A stretch of 53,066 bases of DNA from contig NZ_JAUYFF010000018.1 in NCBI RefSeq assembly GCF_030691015.1, forward strand, positions 1 to 53,066, written 5' to 3'. This DNA is from Sulfuricurvum sp. Its GTDB lineage: Bacteria; Campylobacterota; Campylobacteria; Campylobacterales; Sulfurimonadaceae. Every line of letters begins with the position of its first letter. Position 1 is the stretch's first letter. Of the stretch, positions 1-10,058 are shown piece after piece. Both the position numbers and the translations under genes were made by a program. The notes beneath the pieces are model-generated. The model saw only the letters and a program-made list of their open reading frames with translations. It searched no databases and had not been told where the DNA came from.

Positions 1-1
1 G

Positions 2-298
2 GGTCAAGTAGACCAAGTAACCCAACAAGTTGCCGCCAACTCCGAAGAAGCGGCCGCAGCAGCAGAAGAGCTTAACGCACAAGCGACATCGATGATGGAA
101 ACCGTTCGTATCCTTGCCAAAATGGTAGGAATGGAGAGTGATGCACCCGCAGCACATTCGCTAAAAAAGATGAACCTTCATCATATCGAGATGAAATCAT
201 CGGCACCGCGTAAAGCCTCTCCCGCACCACAAAACAGAGTTGCACCCAAAGCAGATGATGTGTTTCCGCTCAGCGAAAACGATCTGAAAGAGTTCTAA
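2..298 (+). CDS. Methyl-accepting chemotaxis protein, C-terminal fragment (5' end outside window)
   Basis: The reading frame is open from base 2 and encodes the end of a chemoreceptor. The first residues (QVTQQVAANSEEAAAAAEEL, then NAQA) match the C-terminal methylation helix of MCP signalling domains. This is followed by a low-complexity, proline/alanine-rich linker and the C-terminal tail SENDLKEF. MCPs relay ligand state to CheA/CheW at the cell pole. The tail is acidic and ends in Phe but lacks the first aromatic residue of the classical NWETF CheR-binding pentapeptide. The ligand-binding and membrane parts lie outside the window. Family assignment is secure; the ligand cannot be judged. 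Confidence 0.88.
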   Translation, partial: GQVDQVTQQVAANSEEAAAAAEELNAQATSMMETVRILAKMVGMESDAPAAHSLKKMNLHHIEMKSSAPRKASPAPQNRVAPKADDVFPLSENDLKEF

Positions 299-312
299 AG
301 AGAGTGTAAACT

Positions 313-345
313 ATGCCTTTGAAAAGTTGCAATTTTTGAAGGCAT
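313..345 (+). terminator. Weak possible terminator after the MCP gene
   Basis: A hairpin can form between ATGCCTT (313-319) and AAGGCAT (339-345), with additional A/T pairing inside the loop. It lies 14 nt after the MCP stop. The 3' side is followed by only a short, interrupted T-run, so termination efficiency is doubtful. Confidence 0.3.
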
Positions 346-349
346 TTGA

Positions 350-395
350 TTGTTAATAGTGAATTAACAAATATTTACCCAACACCGACTACAAT
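350..395 (+). promoter_or_regulatory. Perfect inverted repeat and -10 box upstream of ccsBA
   Basis: A perfect 8-bp inverted repeat, TTGTTAAT - AGTGA - ATTAACAA, occupies 350-370. A -10-like TACAAT lies at 390-395, which would put the transcription start near 402 and the centre of the repeat near -42. That is the usual position of a class II Crp/Fnr-type activator site. The half-sites resemble TTAAT-type Crp/Fnr sites but the spacer is 5 rather than 4, so the assignment to that family is only suggestive. Confidence 0.4.
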
Positions 396-422
396 ACCGA
401 ATATTTTTCACATAGGTATTCC

Positions 423-3400
423 ATGAACAAAGTTCTCTCCTTTCTAGGCTCCATGAAAACCATGGCGGCTCTTATGCTCGTATTTGCCGTCACGATCGGC
501 TATGCTACGTTTATTGAAAACGATTACGGCTCAATGACTGCTAAAGCAGACATATATAATGCGAGATGGTTTGAAATTCTTCTTGCATTGCTGGCGATTA
601 ACCTCACTCTCAATATCATTAATTTTAAAATGGCGCGTAAAGGTAAATGGCTTGTATTTATTTTTCATGCCGCTTTTTTAATTATTCTTGTCGGTGCAGC
701 AGTAACCCGCTATATGGGATATGAGGGTGTTATGCATATCCGTGAGGGGGAAAGCAGTGATGTGATTCTCAGTGCGGAACCTTATGTCACTTTCAAAGTC
801 ACAAAAGGTGACAAAACGTATGACTTTAAAGAGAACCTTTTTCTCTCAAAACGTACCTCGAACTCCTTTGAACGAACATTAGAAGCGAATGGGGAACAAA
901 TCCATGTGAACCTTGATAGCTATATGGGAGATGCTCGCTATGAAGCTGTTGCCGATCCTAAGGGTGAACCGCTTTTTAATTTGATGGTGACCGGAGCGCA
1001 GGGAGCACAGCAAGTTTCTCTAAAAAAAGGGGAATTCATCGAGGCAAATGATATGGTTATCGATTTTGATTCAAACAAAACTTTTGATAAACCGGTTATC
1101 GCTCTGAGTGTTGAAGGAGAAAAAGCCTACTTAAGTGCTCCTTCTGCTTTGACAACCCTTAGTATGGATACACAAAAAAGCAGTGCTTTGAGTGCAGGTA
1201 AACACGAAATGACGTTACGTACACTCTTTCAAACGCCGCAAAGCGGGTTTGTATTGCGTGAATTCCTTCCAAAAGCATCTATGCAACTGGTCTCAAAACC
1301 TGCAAAAGGTCCTATGATGCAAGGGCATGATGCATTAACCTTTACCATATCCAGCGGCGATAAAAAAGAGTCTGTTGTTGTCCTCGGCTCCGTAGGAGAG
1401 GCCGATGATGCTAAAAAAATAGCACTAGGTGATACTCAAATCGAGATAGCTTACGGTTCAATTGAGCGTAAACTCCCTTTTGCCGTGGCTTTGCGTGATT
1501 TTGAGCTAGAGCGTTATCCCGGTTCAATGTCTCCGGCATCGTATGCGAGTGAAGTGAGTGTCATAGACACCGTAAATCAGGAAAAGTTTGATTTCCGTAT
1601 TTATATGAATCATATCCTTGATTATCAAGGGTTCCGTTTTTTCCAATCGTCATTTGATCAAGATGAATTGGGCACCGTCCTCTCTGTTAACCGTGACCCG
1701 GGGACTCTTATCACGTATATCGGTTATTTGCTCCTCGCAATCGGAATGTTCGGCGTATTGATCGTCAAAAACGGTCGTTTCAATGCATTAGGGGAAAAGC
1801 TCAAGGCATTAGACGGCAAGAAAGTAGCAGCCTCTCTGGCCGTTCTCCTCATGACGTTGGGGACGACCGACTCTATTGCGGCAGATGCTGAGAATCCGGT
1901 CATTAAAACGGCAAAAGGGTTTGATAAAACCCATGCCGATAAATTCGGTCATCTCATCGTCCAAGATTCCAGCGGTCGCATGAAGCCCCTTGATACCCTT
2001 TCCCATGAGATTTTGGCAAAACTGAACCGACACGATACCTTTATGGGGCTAACCTCGAACCAAGTTATTTTAGGGATGATGCTCCGTCCTGATGCATGGC
2101 GTGAGATCGCGATGATTCGTACAGGAGACAAAGAGGTTAATAAACTGATCGGTCTTCCTGAGAGTGCTAAAACAGCGGCATTTTCACAGTTTTTTGAATT
2201 CCCCGATGAAATCGGCGGGTATAAACTGGCACAAATGGTTGATGAAGCTAATCGTAAAGCACCGGGAAAACGGGATAAATTTGACAAAGCACTTTTGCAG
2301 GTGGACGAGCGGGTCAATGTTGCCTATATGGTTTATACGGGTTCACTAGTCCGTATGTGGCCAAAACCGAATGATAAAAACCATAAATGGGATGCGACGA
2401 TTGAATCGCTGCAATCTCTCAGCCCGAAAGAGTCTGAAATGGTTCGTCTTCTAGCTATCGGCTATTTTGGCTCGATCGATGAAGCGATGAAAAGCGGCGA
2501 CTGGAAAAAGGCTGATGAAGCGTTAGCGCGTATCGATAAATATCAACGTTTTGTCGGAGCAAGCGTATACCCGAGCGATGCAAAAACAAAAGTAGAAATT
2601 CTCTACAACAAATTCAATATATTTGAGCAGTTGTGGCCTCTGTATTTCGTCGTCGGATTTACGTTGCTTATTTTATCTTTCATTAAAATTATTAAGCCCG
2701 CTATTCGTGCGGAGTGGTTGAGCAAAGTTTCATTTGGTCTTTTAGTTCTTTTCTTTGTCGCACATACGGCAGGACTTGCAATGCGTTGGTATATCTCAGG
2801 ACACGCACCATGGTCAAACGGATATGAATCGATGATCTACATCGGATGGGCAAGTGTATTGGCAGGGTTTATCTTCTCACGCCGCTCAGTAATGACGATG
2901 GCGGCTACGGCGATTATGACGGGGTTGATCCTTTTTGTCGCCCATCTAAACTGGATGGACCCGCAGGTGACTAACCTCGTTCCTGTACTTCAATCGTACT
3001 GGTTGACGATCCACGTTGCGATGATTACGGCGAGTTATGGATTTTTAGGTCTTGGTGCGTTGCTCGGACTGATTACACTAATCCTCTTTATCCTAAAAAA
3101 TCCGACAAACTCTGATCGTCTAAATCTTGCGATCAAAGAGCTTAATGCGATCAATGAGATGAGCCTGATTATCGGTTTGGTACTTCTCACCGTCGGAAAC
3201 TTCCTCGGAGGTGTCTGGGCAAATGAGAGCTGGGGACGCTATTGGGGATGGGACCCGAAAGAGACATGGGCATTAGTAACGATCCTTGTCTATGCAGTCG
3301 TTATTCACTTACGTATGATAAAAGGTGCCTACAGCGACTATATCTTTAGTGTTGTATCGCTCTTGGCATTTACGTCGGTACTGATGACTTATTTCGGAGT

Positions 3401-3533
3401 GAACTATTATCTCGCAGGACTTCATTCGTACGCAAAAGGAGACCCTGTTCCGGTTCCTGATTTCGTTCCATGGACCTATGCCGTGATCGCCTTCGTGATT
3501 GCGATGGCATACTCGAAGCGGGCGACTCGATAA
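423..3533 (+). CDS. ccsBA: Fused cytochrome c synthase CcsBA (system II)
   Basis: This 1036-residue inner-membrane protein covalently attaches heme to CXXCH motifs of apocytochromes c in the periplasm. The N-terminal ~440 residues are a ResB/CcsB unit: three membrane segments near residues 10-30, 48-66 and 74-92, a large periplasmic domain, and a fourth segment near 421-440. The C-terminal half is CcsA, with a periplasmic region and then multiple membrane helices carrying the tryptophan-rich heme-handling motif (WGRYWGWDPKE, about residues 937-947). Conserved flanking histidines are at about 781, 794 (SGHAPW) and 1001 (LHSY). The fusion is typical of Helicobacter, Wolinella and Campylobacter relatives. 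A client is encoded in this window: the CXXCH chemoreceptor at 42603-44189. The ATG at 423 directly precedes the first hydrophobic segment. Confidence 0.95.
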   Translation: MNKVLSFLGSMKTMAALMLVFAVTIGYATFIENDYGSMTAKADIYNARWFEILLALLAINLTLNIINFKMARKGKWLVFIFHAAFLIILVGAAVTRYMGYEGVMHIREGESSDVILSAEPYVTFKVTKGDKTYDFKENLFLSKRTSNSFERTLEANGEQIHVNLDSYMGDARYEAVADPKGEPLFNLMVTGAQGAQQVSLKKGEFIEANDMVIDFDSNKTFDKPVIALSVEGEKAYLSAPSALTTLSMDTQKSSALSAGKHEMTLRTLFQTPQSGFVLREFLPKASMQLVSKPAKGPMMQGHDALTFTISSGDKKESVVVLGSVGEADDAKKIALGDTQIEIAYGSIERKLPFAVALRDFELERYPGSMSPASYASEVSVIDTVNQEKFDFRIYMNHILDYQGFRFFQSSFDQDELGTVLSVNRDPGTLITYIGYLLLAIGMFGVLIVKNGRFNALGEKLKALDGKKVAASLAVLLMTLGTTDSIAADAENPVIKTAKGFDKTHADKFGHLIVQDSSGRMKPLDTLSHEILAKLNRHDTFMGLTSNQVILGMMLRPDAWREIAMIRTGDKEVNKLIGLPESAKTAAFSQFFEFPDEIGGYKLAQMVDEANRKAPGKRDKFDKALLQVDERVNVAYMVYTGSLVRMWPKPNDKNHKWDATIESLQSLSPKESEMVRLLAIGYFGSIDEAMKSGDWKKADEALARIDKYQRFVGASVYPSDAKTKVEILYNKFNIFEQLWPLYFVVGFTLLILSFIKIIKPAIRAEWLSKVSFGLLVLFFVAHTAGLAMRWYISGHAPWSNGYESMIYIGWASVLAGFIFSRRSVMTMAATAIMTGLILFVAHLNWMDPQVTNLVPVLQSYWLTIHVAMITASYGFLGLGALLGLITLILFILKNPTNSDRLNLAIKELNAINEMSLIIGLVLLTVGNFLGGVWANESWGRYWGWDPKETWALVTILVYAVVIHLRMIKGAYSDYIFSVVSLLAFTSVLMTYFGVNYYLAGLHSYAKGDPVPVPDFVPWTYAVIAFVIAMAYSKRATR

Positions 3534-3536
3534 ATT

Positions 3537-4643
3537 ATGAACACCGCGTTAAGAGAACTCTTTTACGCGTATAAATATCTCCCCGTAGGGGTGATAATTT
3601 TTAAAGATGAAAAGCTCTTTTTCGTCAATGACCATCTCAGGAACGTATTACTTTTAGCATCTCTTCCCAGTGATCACATTATTGAAATTATTAGCAATAT
3701 ATTGGGATTGGAGAAGCTTTCACACCATTCACTTCACGAGTTTCTTCTGCATAACAATTGTTTTTTGCATCGAAGCAGCATTATACAAATAGAGCATAAA
3801 TCCGTTGATAATATTGATCTTTTTATTTTAATCAAGATATCCAATCAAACGATTGAGACGATAGATTCTACTCTGCCTCTTAGATCACTTCAGCATGTAA
3901 ACACGCCCGTTGCAACACCGCATATTATCAATGAAGAGTGGAGATTGCTTATCAACGTTTTAGGGGAGCAATTTGAAAAAAGAAAATTTACCTCTATCGT
4001 ACTGTATAAAGAGATCCCTATAAAAGCCGATTGCAGGATCGTGAACATAAAAGAGGGGATGATCGAATTAAGCATTGCAAAAAGACAGCTTATTGCGACA
4101 GACATCGGACAAGAATGGTTATTGGGTGATAAAGAAGATAAGATGATTTCGGGCAAGGTTGAGAGCTATGATTTGCAGCGCGGGAAAATATGGTTGAGTA
4201 ATCTTACCCTTGTTTCTAAAGGATTTCATTTACGAAACGACATTCGCTACACTATAGAAGAAAACGGCTATTTTATCACTTCAATCAGAAAAGAAAAGAA
4301 ATCCCTGCAATTACACGATTTATCGGAAAAAGGATTATCTGTACGAACCGATGATTCGACGGTATTGTTGGCATTATCAGCACTGATTGGTAAGACATTA
4401 AATGCCGAAGTGAGTATTGATACTCTGCATTTGCAAATCAAAGCAATCCCGCTTCATATTGAGACTACGGATATTCCGGGAATGATGAAAGCGTCCTTCA
4501 AAATTGCCTATGATGCGCATAACGAAGCTCTATTGCATCATTGGACAATCAATGCACAGATCAACCTTATAAAAAAAGTCCAAAACTTTGTTCAAATGAT
4601 TTCTGCCCAAAACACCGATATCCAAGAGCAGTCGGTTATTTAA
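3537..4643 (+). CDS. PAS-like / PilZ-domain protein, probable c-di-GMP effector
   Basis: The gene encodes a 368-residue cytoplasmic protein starting 3 nt after the ccsBA stop, so it is probably co-transcribed with it. Residues ~10-110 look like a PAS-type fold ([19 protein letters not shown]). Residues ~150-225 resemble the beta-rich domain that precedes PilZ in YcgR-like proteins. The PilZ signature is visible as RNDIR (RxxxR, 233-237) and DLSEKG (DxSxxG, 261-266), the two c-di-GMP-contacting motifs. I infer a c-di-GMP receptor whose target is unknown; several c-di-GMP enzymes are encoded in the same window. Its 3' end overlaps dnaJ convergently by 8 bp. The PilZ call is fairly sure and the PAS call tentative. 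Confidence 0.7.
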   Translation: MNTALRELFYAYKYLPVGVIIFKDEKLFFVNDHLRNVLLLASLPSDHIIEIISNILGLEKLSHHSLHEFLLHNNCFLHRSSIIQIEHKSVDNIDLFILIKISNQTIETIDSTLPLRSLQHVNTPVATPHIINEEWRLLINVLGEQFEKRKFTSIVLYKEIPIKADCRIVNIKEGMIELSIAKRQLIATDIGQEWLLGDKEDKMISGKVESYDLQRGKIWLSNLTLVSKGFHLRNDIRYTIEENGYFITSIRKEKKSLQLHDLSEKGLSVRTDDSTVLLALSALIGKTLNAEVSIDTLHLQIKAIPLHIETTDIPGMMKASFKIAYDAHNEALLHHWTINAQINLIKKVQNFVQMISAQNTDIQEQSVI

Positions 4644-5745
4644 ACCATCCCTTGACTTTTTCAAATGTCGATTCAAACATCGATTCATGCGGTTTTGATT
4701 CGATACCGAAACTCTCTTGGAGTTTTTGCAATAGCTCTTCTTGTGCAGAATTGAGACGGTTAGGGTAGGTGAGGTGGATTTGGGCGATCAAATCCCCTTT
4801 GCCTCGTCCGTGAACATCGGCAACCCCTTCGTTTCGGAAACGATATTGTTGTCCGTCTTTAGTACCCGTTTCAAGCTCTAACGTCAGCTCACCGCCCAGT
4901 GAGGGGATCGAAATATCTTCCCCGAGAACCGCTTGGGTGAAAAATACGGGAACTTCGAGATAGATATCATTGCCGTTTCGGATAAAGTGGCTGTCTTCTT
5001 CCACCTCAAACGTCACATACATATCGCCTCGTACGCCGCTTTTGCCTGTATTTCCGCGTCCTGAAACACGCAGGCGGTTACCGGTGTCGATCCCTGCAGG
5101 AATTTTGACAGTGACACTCTCTTTTTCCTCGGTGTAACTTTTCCCTTTGCAATCGCCACACTTTTCACTCGCCATCGTCCCCTCACCGTGACATGCAGGA
5201 CAGGTTTGGGAGAAGGTCATAAACCCTTGACGGACATACACTTGTCCTTTGCCGCCGCACTGGCTACAGCTGGTCACTTTGCCCTCTTTGGCACCGGTTC
5301 CTTTACAGGTTTTACATGAGCTTTTCGTCGTAAACTTGACCTCTTTTTCGCATCCGAAAACCGCCTCTTTGAAGCTGACGCGCATCTCGACACCCATATC
5401 GAGAGGGAATTTATCTGCTGCCGCGCGAGATTGTTTACGTCCCCCTCCGGCAAAACCGTTAAACATCTCTTCGAATATACTTCCGAGATCATCAAATCCG
5501 CCGCCGCTACTTCGACGACTACCGCCCCCTTGAAGGCCCTCTTTGCCGTAGCGATCATAGATGCTGCGTTGTTGATCGTCGCTGAGCACTTGGTACGCTT
5601 CATTGCAGAGTTTGAACTTATGTTCTGCCGTGTCATCGTTTGGATTACGGTCAGGATGGTAGAGTTTTGCCATTTTACGATACGCTTTTTTAATCTCGTC
5701 TCCGTTGGCATTTTTGGTGATCTCTAGAATCTCATAGTAGCTCAT
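4636..5745 (-). CDS. dnaJ: Chaperone DnaJ (Hsp40)
   Basis: DnaJ is the co-chaperone that delivers clients to DnaK and stimulates its ATPase. The 369-residue product has the J domain with the HPD motif (YHPDRN), a Gly/Phe-rich linker ([18 protein letters not shown]), and the zinc-finger region with four CxxCxGxG-type repeats. It ends with the C-terminal client-binding beta domains. The repeats are [24 protein letters not shown] and CGDCKGKS; the last lacks its final Gly. I chose the ATG at 5745 (MSYYEILEI) because the family starts there; an upstream in-frame ATG would add nine residues not typical of DnaJ. The gene is divergent from recR. Confidence 0.96.
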   Translation of the reverse strand: MSYYEILEITKNANGDEIKKAYRKMAKLYHPDRNPNDDTAEHKFKLCNEAYQVLSDDQQRSIYDRYGKEGLQGGGSRRSSGGGFDDLGSIFEEMFNGFAGGGRKQSRAAADKFPLDMGVEMRVSFKEAVFGCEKEVKFTTKSSCKTCKGTGAKEGKVTSCSQCGGKGQVYVRQGFMTFSQTCPACHGEGTMASEKCGDCKGKSYTEEKESVTVKIPAGIDTGNRLRVSGRGNTGKSGVRGDMYVTFEVEEDSHFIRNGNDIYLEVPVFFTQAVLGEDISIPSLGGELTLELETGTKDGQQYRFRNEGVADVHGRGKGDLIAQIHLTYPNRLNSAQEELLQKLQESFGIESKPHESMFESTFEKVKGWFK

Positions 5746-5868
5746 TTCTTCCACGCAATAACTCCAAAACATATTTTTTTGGAATTATACCATATTGAAA
5801 AGAGTGTTAGCAAAGTTTAGTCTTAAAGACTCAACTATATTTGGAACAACCTTTGCTACAATACGTAC

Positions 5869-6438
5869 ATGAAACGTTCCTTAGAGAAATTTAACCGCCT
5901 TGTCGATGCCCTCCAACAACTCCCCACCGTCGGGCAAAAATCGGCTACCCGTTTAGCCTATCATATGGTCATGCACGACAGTTTTGGTGCCCTCAAACTT
6001 GCCCATGCGATCGAAAATGCGATTACCTCTCTTAAAAAATGCCGCTCGTGCGGAGGATTGAGTGAAGATGAGCTTTGCTCGATCTGCAGTGACGAACGAC
6101 GTAACCATGAGATTCTCTGTGTCGTTGAAAATGCCAAAGATATTTTGACGTTTGAAGAGAACGGCCTGTTTGACGGTCGCTATTTTGTCCTTGAATCCCT
6201 CGAAGAGCTTGATCTTTCCCATTTGCGCGGAGTGGTCAAAAGCGGTATCAAAGAGGTTATATTTGCCCTAACCCCCTCCATCGCCAATCAGGGGGTAATG
6301 CTCTATATCGAGGATAAACTTTATGACTGTGACGTCCGTTTTAGCCGTATCGCACAGGGAGTTCCGACTGGGGTGAGTTTGGAGAATGTCGATATCCTCT
6401 CACTAACCAAAGCGATGGAAGATCGCGTTAGCATTTAA
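5869..6438 (+). CDS. recR: Recombination mediator RecR
   Basis: RecR acts with RecF/RecO to load RecA onto gapped single-stranded DNA. The 189-residue product is close to the family norm (~190-200). It shows an N-terminal helix-hairpin-helix (LPTVGQKSATRLAYH), a four-cysteine zinc finger (CRSC - CSIC, about residues 58-73), and a Toprim domain beginning ILCVVENAKD and ending with the GVSLENVD region. No clear Shine-Dalgarno precedes the ATG. A TACAAT lies only 6 nt upstream of it, so a leaderless message is possible. The stop is one base from the stop of convergent hrpB, with no terminator between. Confidence 0.95.
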   Translation: MKRSLEKFNRLVDALQQLPTVGQKSATRLAYHMVMHDSFGALKLAHAIENAITSLKKCRSCGGLSEDELCSICSDERRNHEILCVVENAKDILTFEENGLFDGRYFVLESLEELDLSHLRGVVKSGIKEVIFALTPSIANQGVMLYIEDKLYDCDVRFSRIAQGVPTGVSLENVDILSLTKAMEDRVSI

Positions 6439-6439
6439 A

Positions 6440-8941
6440 CTACATATATTTTTTTGTCCTACTCGTCGCCTCGGCATTACGCGGATCATCAGGCCAGTAA
6501 TGTTTGGGATATCTCCCTTTCAGCTCTTTTTTGACATCGTTATAGGAGCCGTTCCAGAAACCGATGAGATCACGCGTTACTTGGATCGGACGGCGTGCAG
6601 GGGAGAGGAGATGGATCAAAAGCGGTATTTTTCCCTCAAATACGCTCGGATGGCTCCCAAGACCGAAAACCTCCTGTATCCGCACCGCTAAAATAACCGC
6701 TTCAGGGTTTGAGTAATCCAATGCTACGATAGTGCCGCTTGGAGCACTAAAGTGTGTCGGGAGGAGGGCGTTTAATCGTTGTGTCTCTTCCCAACTAAGC
6801 TGTGAGGAGAGGATGGCGTAGAGATCAAGACTCTCACATTCACGGAGCGAGCTTTGGGTACTCAGATGGGGCAAAAGCCATGTTTCCAACGAGGATAGGA
6901 GTGCCTCATCAGCGAAATCGCCGAACGAATTCTCATTAGAGTGATAGTGCAGGGTTTGAAGACGATGACGCAGTGCAACCGATGATGCAGACCAAGGGAG
7001 GGCATCAACCCCTTTTGAACGTATCCCCTCCAAGAGTGTCTGTTTCACCTCCATCGCGTCGGGATGCGCTAGCGGTCGAGCTTCGATGAGTATAGCCCCG
7101 ATGCGGGTGATCTCTCTCGCTTCAACCCGCTCTGACTCAGCGTTCCACGTTATCGTCGCTTCCGTAGTAAAGAGTTCAGGGAGATACCGTTCCAACACAT
7201 CGATACAAAGCGGAGCGCATTTGTAAATCTGCCCCGTTGTTGACTCTCCGCCGCTTTGGGTGACGATGAGCCACTCCTCGCCGATCAAATCATCTTCTTG
7301 AGCTAATCTGACCTCTTTGCCGTTGCTGAGGAGATATTTATCCCCTTTGGGAGTACGGAGACGGGCGATTCGATCGGGATAAGCGAGGGTGAGCAAAAGG
7401 GCGATCATCTCTGAGGGGAAATCCGCTGACAAACGCAATGATGATGTGAGCCGTTTTGCGATATCTCTGGCCGTTGCGAGGATAAACTGTCCGTTCTCAG
7501 CCATCACATGGGGAAGCACTTTGCCGTTAAACGCATCACACAATCGCCAAAACCGCTCCCGCATATCGGATGTCCGCTCACTGCTTCGGGCGAAGAGATC
7601 ACGTTCATTGAGCAAAGCGGCCAATACAATAGCTTCACTCTCATATCCCAATGTTCGCCCGATGAGTATCATATGCGCCAAGCGGGGGTGAATCCCTAAC
7701 CCCATCATGGCTTTGCCGTGAACTGTAATCGAGCCTTTGGCATCCATAGCACCCATCATTTGCAAAAGTGACACACCGTGTTCCAGCGCTTTGGCGGGGG
7801 GAGGGGTGATCCATGAGAGCTCGGTATCACCCCATAAACCCAGTTCCAATGCCAAAGGGGTGAGATCGCACAGACGAATCTCCGGCTCTTTATGAGAGGG
7901 TAGCATCTGATGGCTCGTCGCACTCCATAGGCGGTAACATTTCCCCGCACTTAAGCGGCCTGCACGACCTGCACGCTGATCGGCAGAGGCACGGGATATT
8001 CTCTGCGTTACGAGCCGCTCCATTCCGCTGCGAGGGTCGAATGTGAGCACTTTTTCCAACCCCGAATCGACAACGATTCTGATCCCCTCGATGGTGAGAC
8101 TCGTTTCGGCGATGTTGGTAGCGAGGACGATTTTGCGCATTAGCGACGGTGCGATAGCACGCTCCTGAGCCTCTTTGGAGAGCTCGCCATAGAGTGGAGA
8201 AATATCGATCTCCATTCCCCTGCAATACTCTTTGAGCATCCCCTCAAGGGCTTTGATTTCACGAGTACCGGGTAAAAAAACGAGGATACTCCCCTCATCA
8301 GAATGAATAATGGTTTGGATCAAATCCATCAGTGCTGCGGCAATCTTTTTCGGCTCAATTGTTGGCGAATTGGGTGGCAGATGCTCTATCATAATCGGGT
8401 AACTGCGCCCTTCGCTGGTGATCAGGGGAGGGTGTTTGAGCAATGTCTGCAATGCGTCGGTGTCCAGCGTTGCCGACATCACCATAATCTTCAAATCCTC
8501 ACGCAAAAATTCCTGAGATTGCAGAGCAAAGGCGAGGGAGAGATCACTATGGAGGTGCCGTTCATGGAACTCATCGAAGATGATAAGGGCGACATTCTCT
8601 AACGAAGGGTCACTTTGGAGCATACGAGTCAAAATCCCTTCGGTGACGACGAGGATTTTTGTGTCGCTACTTAGTTTTTTTTCGGCTCGAATTTGATACC
8701 CGATCCGCATTCCCACTTTATCATCCAGCAGGTGTGCCATACGTGCGGCGGCACTCCTTGCGGCGATACGTCGCGGTTCCAGCATAATGATCTGTTTCCC
8801 CTCCAACCACGGCTCATCCAATAGCGCAAGGGGAACCGATGTCGTCTTTCCCGCTCCCGGAGGGGCTTGGAGGATAAGGCGGTTTGAGGTTAATAGTGCG
8901 GAGCGGATATCGCCGATAACGTCGTATATGGGAAGATTCAT
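6440..8941 (-). CDS. hrpB: ATP-dependent helicase HrpB (DEAH-type)
   Basis: The 833-residue product is a DEAH/RHA-family helicase of the HrpB group. Visible motifs include Walker A (APPGAGKTTSVPLALL, near residues 25-40), motif II DEFH in IFDEFHERHLHSDL, motif III SAT, helicase motif V (ATNIAETSLTIEG) and motif VI (QRAGRAGR). The winged-helix/ratchet region follows, and the C-terminus carries the HrpB-specific SPARRPIQVTRDL and YPKHYWPDDP elements. Length is close to E. coli HrpB (~809). The physiological substrate of this family is not well established. It begins divergently from the HD-GYP gene at 9061. Confidence 0.93.
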   Translation of the reverse strand: MNLPIYDVIGDIRSALLTSNRLILQAPPGAGKTTSVPLALLDEPWLEGKQIIMLEPRRIAARSAAARMAHLLDDKVGMRIGYQIRAEKKLSSDTKILVVTEGILTRMLQSDPSLENVALIIFDEFHERHLHSDLSLAFALQSQEFLREDLKIMVMSATLDTDALQTLLKHPPLITSEGRSYPIMIEHLPPNSPTIEPKKIAAALMDLIQTIIHSDEGSILVFLPGTREIKALEGMLKEYCRGMEIDISPLYGELSKEAQERAIAPSLMRKIVLATNIAETSLTIEGIRIVVDSGLEKVLTFDPRSGMERLVTQRISRASADQRAGRAGRLSAGKCYRLWSATSHQMLPSHKEPEIRLCDLTPLALELGLWGDTELSWITPPPAKALEHGVSLLQMMGAMDAKGSITVHGKAMMGLGIHPRLAHMILIGRTLGYESEAIVLAALLNERDLFARSSERTSDMRERFWRLCDAFNGKVLPHVMAENGQFILATARDIAKRLTSSLRLSADFPSEMIALLLTLAYPDRIARLRTPKGDKYLLSNGKEVRLAQEDDLIGEEWLIVTQSGGESTTGQIYKCAPLCIDVLERYLPELFTTEATITWNAESERVEAREITRIGAILIEARPLAHPDAMEVKQTLLEGIRSKGVDALPWSASSVALRHRLQTLHYHSNENSFGDFADEALLSSLETWLLPHLSTQSSLRECESLDLYAILSSQLSWEETQRLNALLPTHFSAPSGTIVALDYSNPEAVILAVRIQEVFGLGSHPSVFEGKIPLLIHLLSPARRPIQVTRDLIGFWNGSYNDVKKELKGRYPKHYWPDDPRNAEATSRTKKYM

Positions 8942-9060
8942 AAGGAAAATAATAGCTAATTCCTTCTCCGAAACCCCTTATGTAGTAGACGCGTGAATTG
9001 TTAGAAAATACAATCACATTATTAGAACATGAAAAGGTAGAATACAACAACAGGAAACTT

Positions 9061-10008
9061 ATGGCTAAAATTAAACGTTATAAATCGATTGATAAACGGG
9101 TTATTACCGAAGGTGAAAAGATTGATTTCACCATTTATCTTCGTAATCAGACCAAAACAGAAATGACACTCTTTTTGCAAAGCGACACGGTTGTTGATTC
9201 GAACAACAGAAGCCGTTTACGAGAAGTAGAACGCCTCTATATTGAGGATGAAGACTCTCTGCGTTATGAAGCATACGTCCAAAAGCACATCCAATCCATT
9301 GCACGCGCCGAAGATATTCCAATGGATAGCAAAGCACTTATCATATACGAACGGGCAACCTCTGTTATTAATGACATGTTTCATAATCCTGAGTCACTAG
9401 AAACGATTCAGAATACAAAGCCGCTTGTTAATACCATTGTTGAAGTAATCTTACGTGATAGCGGTGCGATTGAGTCTCTCTTGAAAATAACGGCTCACGA
9501 TTATTATACCCATACCCACTCACTCAATGTCAGTATTTATGCCCTTAGTCTCGGAAATTTTTTAGGGATCAATGAAAAAGAGTTAGAACAACTTGGTATG
9601 TCTGCGATATTGCACGATATCGGGAAGAGTCAAGTTGATTACGACATTATCAATAAAAACGGGACATTGAGTGAACAAGAATTTGAGACGATGAAAGGTC
9701 ATCCGTGTTTAGGGTATGAAATCGTATTAAAATTAGGGATCAACGATCCGAAAATATTATCCGGCATTCGTCATCATCACGAAAAAGTCAACGGCAAGGG
9801 ATACCCCGATAAGATCAAAGGCGATGAGATATCACTATTCGCACGAATCATCGCCGTATGCGATGTATTTGACGCATTAACGACCAAGAGATCGTATAAA
9901 AGCCCTATGAGCACATTCGAGGCGATCAAACTGATGAAAGAAACAATGCGAGAACATTTGGATATGAAAATTGTCGATTCATTAATCCGAATGCTTCAAA
10001 AAAGATAG
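9061..10008 (+). CDS. HD-GYP domain protein, probable c-di-GMP phosphodiesterase
   Basis: The 315-residue product has a ~135-residue N-terminal region without a recognised fold and a C-terminal HD-GYP domain. All signature elements are present: HDIGK, the HHEKVNGKGYP block, and the ARIIAVCDVFDALTT helix. It should therefore hydrolyse c-di-GMP, possibly to GMP. I selected the ATG at 9061, which follows a good AGGA ribosome-binding site. An upstream in-frame TTG at 8998 would add 21 residues without such a site. The lack of a membrane segment or receiver suggests a cytoplasmic enzyme with an unknown input. Confidence 0.85.
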   Translation: MAKIKRYKSIDKRVITEGEKIDFTIYLRNQTKTEMTLFLQSDTVVDSNNRSRLREVERLYIEDEDSLRYEAYVQKHIQSIARAEDIPMDSKALIIYERATSVINDMFHNPESLETIQNTKPLVNTIVEVILRDSGAIESLLKITAHDYYTHTHSLNVSIYALSLGNFLGINEKELEQLGMSAILHDIGKSQVDYDIINKNGTLSEQEFETMKGHPCLGYEIVLKLGINDPKILSGIRHHHEKVNGKGYPDKIKGDEISLFARIIAVCDVFDALTTKRSYKSPMSTFEAIKLMKETMREHLDMKIVDSLIRMLQKR

Positions 10009-10058
10009 ACTGCCTCTACTCTAGAACGTGACACTCCTACAAATCAGCTATCGATAGT

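Noticed and set aside
5249-5533. Open frames opposite dnaJ and, similarly, opposite hrpB, glyS, cheA and the kinase genes
   Set aside because: They are antisense shadows of strongly supported genes, lack ribosome-binding sites and have implausible composition.
5746-5772. Nine-residue N-terminal extension of DnaJ
   Set aside because: DnaJ proteins start at the J domain, matching ATG 5745.
5857-5862. Strong promoter call for recR at TACAAT
   Set aside because: It is only 6 nt from the ATG and would require a leaderless message; left as a remark in the recR entry.
8998-9060. TTG start of the HD-GYP gene
   Set aside because: ATG 9061 has a good AGGA site at proper spacing; the extension has none.
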